A stretch of DNA of 64,000 bases from Silene latifolia. Taxonomy: Eukaryota > Streptophyta > Magnoliopsida > Caryophyllales > Caryophyllaceae. The notes beneath the pieces were generated by a model, which saw nothing but the letters and a program-made list of their open reading frames with translations, was not told the DNA's origin and searched no databases. Both the position numbers and the translations under genes were made by a program. This document shows, piece by piece, positions 57,912 to 64,000 of the stretch. The first letter of the stretch is position 1. Each line of letters begins with the position of its first letter. The stretch covers positions 194,311,325 to 194,375,324 of the forward strand of contig NC_133536.1 of assembly GCF_048544455.1 (NCBI RefSeq), written 5' to 3'.

Positions 57912-60900
57912 GGGTTTAGCTCGTAACTCTTATAGTTAAACAATAACCTTCACCTAACATCAAGTGATTGTTGAATTTCTCTGTGATAGAGTCTTGTTGA
58001 GTTCTTAATTTTCTATGTGTACAATTAGTTGAAGGGTTTGTTGTGAAGCTTATAAAAAGAATGTCATAGCTTGTGTACTAGATGTGAGTTAATCATAATC
58101 ACTGTATCAGAATTCGGGAAATATCAGCTGCTCTAGCAGCATGAGTTCTCTGTAAAATAGAACAAGTCAGTTGTTCACCATGAATCTAATCTTGTATTGC
58201 TTACCTTTATTCTTTCCCGAGTCTTTTCGCTTGATTGTACTAGTACGTTTTATTTGGCCAATCTACATCATACTTTCCATTGAAATAAACAATTTTCAAA
58301 TGGTTTGAAGCATACTCATCTTTCCTTTTCGTGTTGTCATGAGGTTGAGGTCTCAAAGGATGAATTATATTTATGTTTCTTACAGAATATCAAATATCAT
58401 GTTATCTTAATCACCTCACGTATTTTTGGCATTGGGACTTATAATTCCTTTTTATTTTCTTTGTTTGAGATTGTTGTGAGGAATTGTTTTACAGGTTAAA
58501 GACTGATCTGTCAAGAACCAAACCATGAGAAGGTAAATACGTTGTTGCAGATGGGTGAGTATTATATGATGTCATATCTATAGTAGTTGTGGTTTGATGG
58601 AATTGTGGCTTCTGAGTGAGGAGCAATTGTTTGGTCTGTGGGCCAATCTTGTTGCAATGTAATTTCCTTCAGATTCGAGGATTTGAGGTGAGTTATCTAC
58701 CTAATTTACTGATATTGTTGACTAACTACCTCTACCTTGAGATACTGGAACACTTGATCTTCATTGTTGTGGATATCACTTCTTGGCTTATGAATGTTTA
58801 CTTGAATATTAGATTGTGCATCTTGTCTATGTTTTTGGGTTCCTATCACGTCTTACTTGATAAGTAGTAGCATTTTGCATCAGTCGTCTAGATATCTGAT
58901 AAGTAGGAGCATTTTGCATCAGACGTCTAGATATCTTTAACTTTTACAACACATCATTACCCCAACCTCAAGGGCTCTCGCAAATTGCGGGGATAAAAGA
59001 AGGCCGAATGTCGCAGCCTTAACCTTGTGCTAGAAGCACAAAAAGGATGTTTCCGTTATAATGTCTTTTTAACTAGTACGAAGTATCAATTTTCAATTGT
59101 TTGTAAGTTCTTGCCTTGTTACTATAAAAAAACTGGACTTCTCAATCATTCGAATTGGTTGATACCACTTTGCTGTAAATCTTCTATCGGCACTTGTTTA
59201 ATCTGAATGAATCTCTACTGCACTTGCTGTCTCAACGACATTCCTCTAATGACTCGAGAGCTCCTGCTAGTGGCAGAAAAAGGGGGATGTCGAATGTACT
59301 CAGTATTGCGCTATTACCCTTAATGAAAATTGCGCCGAGAACTTCATCCAAAACTAAAGAAAAGTGTGTTTCTGGCTTCATCATAAAAAAAAAACTACTG
59401 CTCACTCACTGTCTTGTGAATCAAGTACTGGGTGTTTAGTTGGTCACGGGTCCATGTCACTTGGTCATTCGAACTGATACTTGAAATTGAAATAAGATAT
59501 TACATTACATGTCTCATCATTATAGTCACCTTTCATGTTACAGTAAGTATAGAAGTTGCCAAGGAGCTATCTCTTCTCGAGTTACCTAGCATCCCAGTTT
59601 TTTCCATCACTTTTCTATTCTTGGGTATCATCTTCCCTTTATGACGAGCTTCCACTTTTAAGAGACTCTGGAGTTGGTTTAGATTTCAGAATCTGATATT
59701 TCTGCTTGCCAGTGAATAACATTCAGGCATTCAGCATCATGTCTCTGTATTTGGCTTTGTGAATGACTTATTGACTCCGATTATTTATTTCAATTTTTTG
59801 TGAAATGGGAGTTTTTGGATGCAGTTCCCGAGATTATTCGTTATAGGACATTGTAAAACAGCTTCGTTAGGGGTTAGGCTACCTACATCTGAGTATCTAA
59901 CCCCTCTACCCGCCATTTGTGTGTGCCCTTGATGCGCTGAACGGCTGGAGTAACATAGTTTTTGGCTTTGTGATTGGCTGTAGAATGTAATAGGTAGGAG
60001 AAAACACGGACGTTAAGTGATGTAGCCTTTTTTTTGGCTTATGGAACTCTGGTTCATGGGTCGTTATAGAGAATGACTGAAGATATATTATTAGTGTGTT
60101 ACTCATCCTGAATAGTGGAACACCCTCCTGGTCCGTGAAACAGGGCGTTTTCTGAGGATTGCTAAATCAAATTCCTGCTTCATTTTTACTATGTTTATTT
60201 TTGGGGGTTGAGGGAGAAGATAGCAGGCTTTATGTGCTATAATAAAGATTCTTGGCGTGTTTGAATGCTCGTGATTGCTGCATATGGTGTATCTGTGATT
60301 GCTTTTGACCACCTTCTAACCATGGAGCGTGGTTATTTGCATATATTATGTGTATTGTAGTAATGTAGGTCGTGTCATTTGGGTTGATTATAAGTCGGAC
60401 TAGTTTCGGTCAGGTCGTTTTCCCGTATATTATGCAACTTGTGTAGGGTCATTTTGGGTGGTCAAGTCAATTTGGATCCTGCCCTTTTGGGTAAAATGAT
60501 TACTGGCCGAGTGATTCGAGTCTGAGACAGATTTGGGTCATACTAAGGTTTTGTCATATGCGATATAGACAAATTTAGGTGTATCATCAAATTAATCACT
60601 TCGGATAGTCTCGTTTTGAGGTTGGTTGGTTTCAGGTTCAGTTATTTGGCCATTTCAGGTTATAACGCTTGCGTCTAATTTGGGTCTCGAGTCAATTTTC
60701 CGACTCCAGCACTCATGGTTGATGCTTATGATTCAGTGCGCTTTGATTATTCTGTGTGAACCTTTGCGGCTTTCTGGTACCGGTAATTAGGGTTCAGTGT
60801 ACTAGGATTTGACTAGTTGAAAGCCATAGTTACTGATTTAAGATCTACCTCTTCATTTTCCATTTGCTTATAATTAGTGTCAACTGTACAACTGCATGTC

Positions 60901-61361
60901 ATGTACTCATGTGTACAGTTAAAGAGGGGTCCAAATCAGAACCTATGTTTAAGATCTACCTCTTCATTTTATTGATGATCTGAAAACGTAGGCCTTCTCG
61001 ACCCTCAATGTTGGGTGTTCTAGGTTCCGAAACCTGTCCCATTAACATTATCCTTATCTCTCTCTTTATATCACCAAAGAAGAAACTCAGTGTCGCTGTC
61101 GGACGAAATACATAGGTCTTTCTTACTGTGTACAGCTATATAAATGTTGGATCTGCTCATTATTGCTCATATGGAAAATGTCTGGTATAGATTGTTTAGA
61201 CAGGTTTGGAATGGCTTTTATACACTACTCAGTTGGGTAACCTAACTTTGTGCTGAAAATAAAGTGTTGTCCATTTGAGGCCAATATTTTGATTTATGGT
61301 TCTGGAGTTCGAATGACAGAAGATTCCAAGTATTTCCAACCTTGTAATGGGATGTCTGTGG
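57912..61361. other. Intergenic between the CAF1 copies
   Basis: No gene is supported. 57912 to about 58250 should be the 3' untranslated region. A direct repeat, gataagtaggagcattttgcatcag, occurs twice (58860 and 58899). The block 58960-59055 (caagggctctcgcaaattgc..., gaatgtcgcagccttaacc, aaaggatgtttcc) and a degraded relative at 59245-59320 are dispersed repeat tails. A repeat of about 20 bp (aagatctacctcttcatttt) occurs at 60838 and 60950. Confidence 0.45.
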
Positions 61362-61641
61362 CAGGGGCGGCTATGACCAAGTGCGGGCCGAGCGCGCGAA
61401 CTGGGTCTCCAAATTTTTGGGCCACTTGTTCGTATAAATTATGAAAACATTAGTCATATAAACATAATAATCTCTTTGTATATTAACAGAAGTGTGATAG
61501 CACATTGGTGAAAACATGTTTCAATAGCCCAAGCCACCCAAGTTCAAGCCTTACGATAACAATTTTTATTTATTTTCTCAAATTTTGAGGGCCTCCGTTT
61601 TTATTTTGCACGCGGCCTCCGAATTATTCGAGACGCCCCTG
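61362..61641. mobile_element. hAT-type MITE
   Basis: It is 280 bp long. Termini are CAGGGGCG and CGCCCCTG. A perfect 8-bp target duplication, gtctgtgg, lies at 61354-61361 and 61642-61649. Confidence 0.9.
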
Positions 61642-61787
61642 GTCTGTGGCATTTAATTCATAGTAATAAATAATCGGACCTGATACTGAGATGTGATCGA
61701 GCTATATATCGGACATGATACTTCTTTTTAAGGCGATATTGACTGTATTTAGCGAGATTAAGCCGCGACAACGGATAACCCTTTGAG

Positions 61788-61975
61788 TTCAGATCACCTC
61801 TCCCATAATTGTGTCCCATCTTCTGTCCCATTGCTTTTATCTTGCGATACATCATCATTTACATAATAAAAAAAATGACAATTTCTCTTAAGTTAATGAC
61901 ATGTCACAAAAAGAGCATAATGGGACACGAGATGGGACACAAAATGGGACAGAAAATCCGCTCCTGATGATTTAA
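61788..61975. mobile_element. Foldback MITE with gtcccat words
   Basis: The left arm (cataattgtgtcccatcttctgtcccat) pairs with the right arm (gggacacgagatgggacacaaaatgggacag). A short A/T-rich loop separates them. Exact ends are unclear. Confidence 0.6.
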
Positions 61976-63399
61976 TACTATGATTTTATTGACAATGTTA
62001 TTGAGAGAATGTTGTTGCATTAAAAAAATTATAGATGAGGTTTTTGTTAAGGCAATAGCCATTTAAGAACAAGGACAACAAATAAAGAACACCACTAACA
62101 AACATGAGGAGATGAAAACAATCAAACAAAAGGTGATTTTTACTTTTATTGAAGTCTAACAGAATGATTTTGGCACTATGATATTGTTGTTATGCTCATA
62201 ATCATTTTTGGGTACTAATGATTTTGTTGTCGTGCTCATTATTATTATTTTGGCACTATGGTTTCCTATTATAATACAAAGTCATCGTATTTGGTTCATT
62301 TAGATTATTACGTAATAGAATATGGGTATTGATTAGCATATACTCCGTATTTCGTAGATAAATAGTAGTCCCAATGACATAAAAATGGGGCAGAGGTTTA
62401 TAGTCAGATACTCAGATAGAGATGGAACATATTTGTAGCAAATATGATCTTCGTGGGATAATGTACCCTTTAATTACAAGACTGTAAGAGTGTATAATTG
62501 AGCTGATTTAAATTACAAGACTATAAGAGTGTATAATTGAGCGGATTTAAATTATAACTTGAATGGCTTCAAGATTGATTTGGAAATTTGAGTCCAATGC
62601 TAGGCTTGGTTCAAAGATCGGTATGGAAAAAGGTCAAGTTTCGACTTGATTAATCATCAACCTTTTTTTTTATTTACTTGTTCAAAACTACGTACTTGGA
62701 AAAGATAATTAAAATAAATAGCCATAAAATACTAAACGAAATAAAAATAATATAATTATAATTACGGTTTTTCTACAATCTTTCTACATATGACTTCTTC
62801 ATGTATGCTCTTAGGACACACGTTAGAAAAACCGTTATAATCATAAAACACAAGGTAATATACTATTATAAATGTCAAAGTTAAAATAAGATAAACAACA
62901 GACTTTCAACCATGAGCTATTAAGCTTGTGGTTGATTCAAATTTGATCAAGTTCAACGCTGGCTCGAGCTCAACATCCATTTAACCAATAAATAAGCCAA
63001 AGTTTAACCAAAATGAATTTCCAACTTCAAACAACATATCAAAGGGGCTTACATCACTCATACCGTTACCATACACAAACCCTCTGACCTTAATTAGATA
63101 TGATTAAATGCAGATTTAGAATGAATATACCCTGGAGGCCTGGACTAAGTGGATTTTACGGCTCTTAATTTTGGAAGATAGCGGGTTTAGTATAAATTTG
63201 CACGTTATTTCATTTTGAATTGTCGAAAATAAATTATTTGTACCTAGCTATTCATTATCCCGTTATTTACGAATCAAAATAAATGCGATTCAATGAATGG
63301 GACGACCCGTAGACCCCTCGAACCCCAATCAGTGTATTAATAATAATTTAATACCCACAAATAATTAGAGGGGTTAGCCTGAAGTGAGTGTGTCCTTGG
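61976..63399. other. Intergenic, promoter side of CAF1 copy 2
   Basis: No gene. A near-exact 35-bp repeat, attacaagactgtaagagtgtataattgag, occurs twice (62475 and 62512). Confidence 0.4.
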
Positions 63400-63860
63400 T
63401 CTCACATTTTAGAAGGCAACATCCAGGTAACTCTTCCCAGTCTCCTTCAGCCGCGTGCCCATCTATCGCCGCCTCTCTTTCTTTCTCTTCCCTCTTTTAC
63501 TATTTCTAATCCCTCTTCTCTCCCTTCTTTCTTCTCTCTCAGGAAGCTCAGCACCCCGTACAACACACCCTTTTCCCCATCAACGTTGACCTGTTTTTTT
63601 CTTATGCAAATTAACTCCTTCCTTAGATCTAATGCTCTAACATCTTCTTCCCTTCTTAAAAAGGTTAGATCTTTCACTCTTACTTCATTTTTTTTTGTTA
63701 CTTCTAGTTGATTTACTGTGTTGGGTTTTCTGATTTGTGTAAAAAGTTTCAATCTTTATGTTATTTGGTACTCAAAGTTGTTAACTTTATTGGGTTTTGG
63801 TTTGATTTGCGATAAAAAGTTTGAATCTTTTGTGTTTTGATGTGCAGATCTGGGGTTGTT
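63400..63860 (+). promoter_or_regulatory. 5' leader of CAF1 copy 2 with intron
   Basis: A CT-rich leader ends ...cttaaaaag (63663). The intron 63664-63847 (gttaga...tgtgcag) is followed by atctggggttgtt and ATG at 63861. The words around both splice sites match copy 1. Confidence 0.75.
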
Positions 63861-64000
63861 ATGGCAAAAAATGAGGATTCTATCCAAATCAGAGAGGTTT
63901 GGAGTTATAATTTAGAGGAGGAATTTGCTTTAATTAGAGATATTGTTGATGATTACCCTTATGTGGCTATGGATTCTGAGTTTCCTGGGGTTGTTACAAG
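63861..64000 (+). CDS. CAF1 deadenylase, copy 2 (cut by window edge)
   Basis: The first 46 codons are present, beginning [14 protein letters not shown]. They differ from copy 1 at only a handful of residues, and '[11 protein letters not shown]' holds the first two catalytic acids. This is a tandem duplicate of the gene at 57105-57911, in the same orientation and with a homologous 5' intron. The duplication therefore included the leader. Whether the rest is intact cannot be seen. Confidence 0.9.
   Translation, partial: MAKNEDSIQIREVWSYNLEEEFALIRDIVDDYPYVAMDSEFPGVVT

Noticed and set aside
63388-63752. Ser- and Phe-rich frame and its antisense partner
   Set aside because: It is the CT-rich 5' leader and intron of CAF1 copy 2.

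Overview
The window is plant nuclear DNA, and the evidence is direct: spliced genes of plant families (signal peptidase subunit SPCS2, an ARM-repeat protein, an F-box protein, a CAF1 deadenylase) sit among Ty3/gypsy, TRIM, Helitron, hAT, MULE, PIF/Harbinger, Stowaway, L1 and SINE copies. The frequent word tactccgta and the style of the repeats make me think of Caryophyllales, perhaps Caryophyllaceae; that is an impression, not a proof.

Layout. 1-595 is the end of an Athila-like LTR lying inside the integrase end of a broken Ty3/gypsy element (596-6846, minus strand). That gypsy element lies inside ORF1 of an L1-type LINE (6847-7581). 8126-18341 is a duplicated block. A unit with a BREVIS RADIX (BRX) gene relic plus an Athila-like LTR occurs twice, once beside a pol-less Athila-like element with a run of 43 Asp codons, and once beside a solo LTR. 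18900-28742 is a deep nest. An inferred copia-like LTR is split by a PIF MITE, a minus-strand Helitron (20991-26985) and a TRIM (27146-28702). The minus-strand Helitron is itself split by a plus-strand Helitron carrying a RepHel helicase relic. 28743-38200 is intergenic, with a 5'-truncated L1, another Helitron end, a SINE and several MITEs.

Genes. An ARM-repeat gene (40860 to 38221, minus, two exons), SPCS2/SPC25 (51665 to 48601, minus, five exons, one with AT-AC U12-type borders), an F-box gene (53.9-55.3 kb, plus), and two CAF1-type deadenylase genes in tandem (56.7-57.9 kb complete; 63.6 kb to the window edge, partial), each with an intron in its 5' leader. They are ordinary single genes with no operon logic. 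Their products act in protein quality control, ER protein processing, ubiquitin ligation and mRNA decay. The stretches between them hold small DNA transposons.

The most notable observations are the AT-AC intron in SPCS2, the arrays of 14-bp palindromes in the LTR and leader of the gypsy element, the nested Helitron pair whose empty site is preserved next door, and the duplicated BRX-relic/LTR block.
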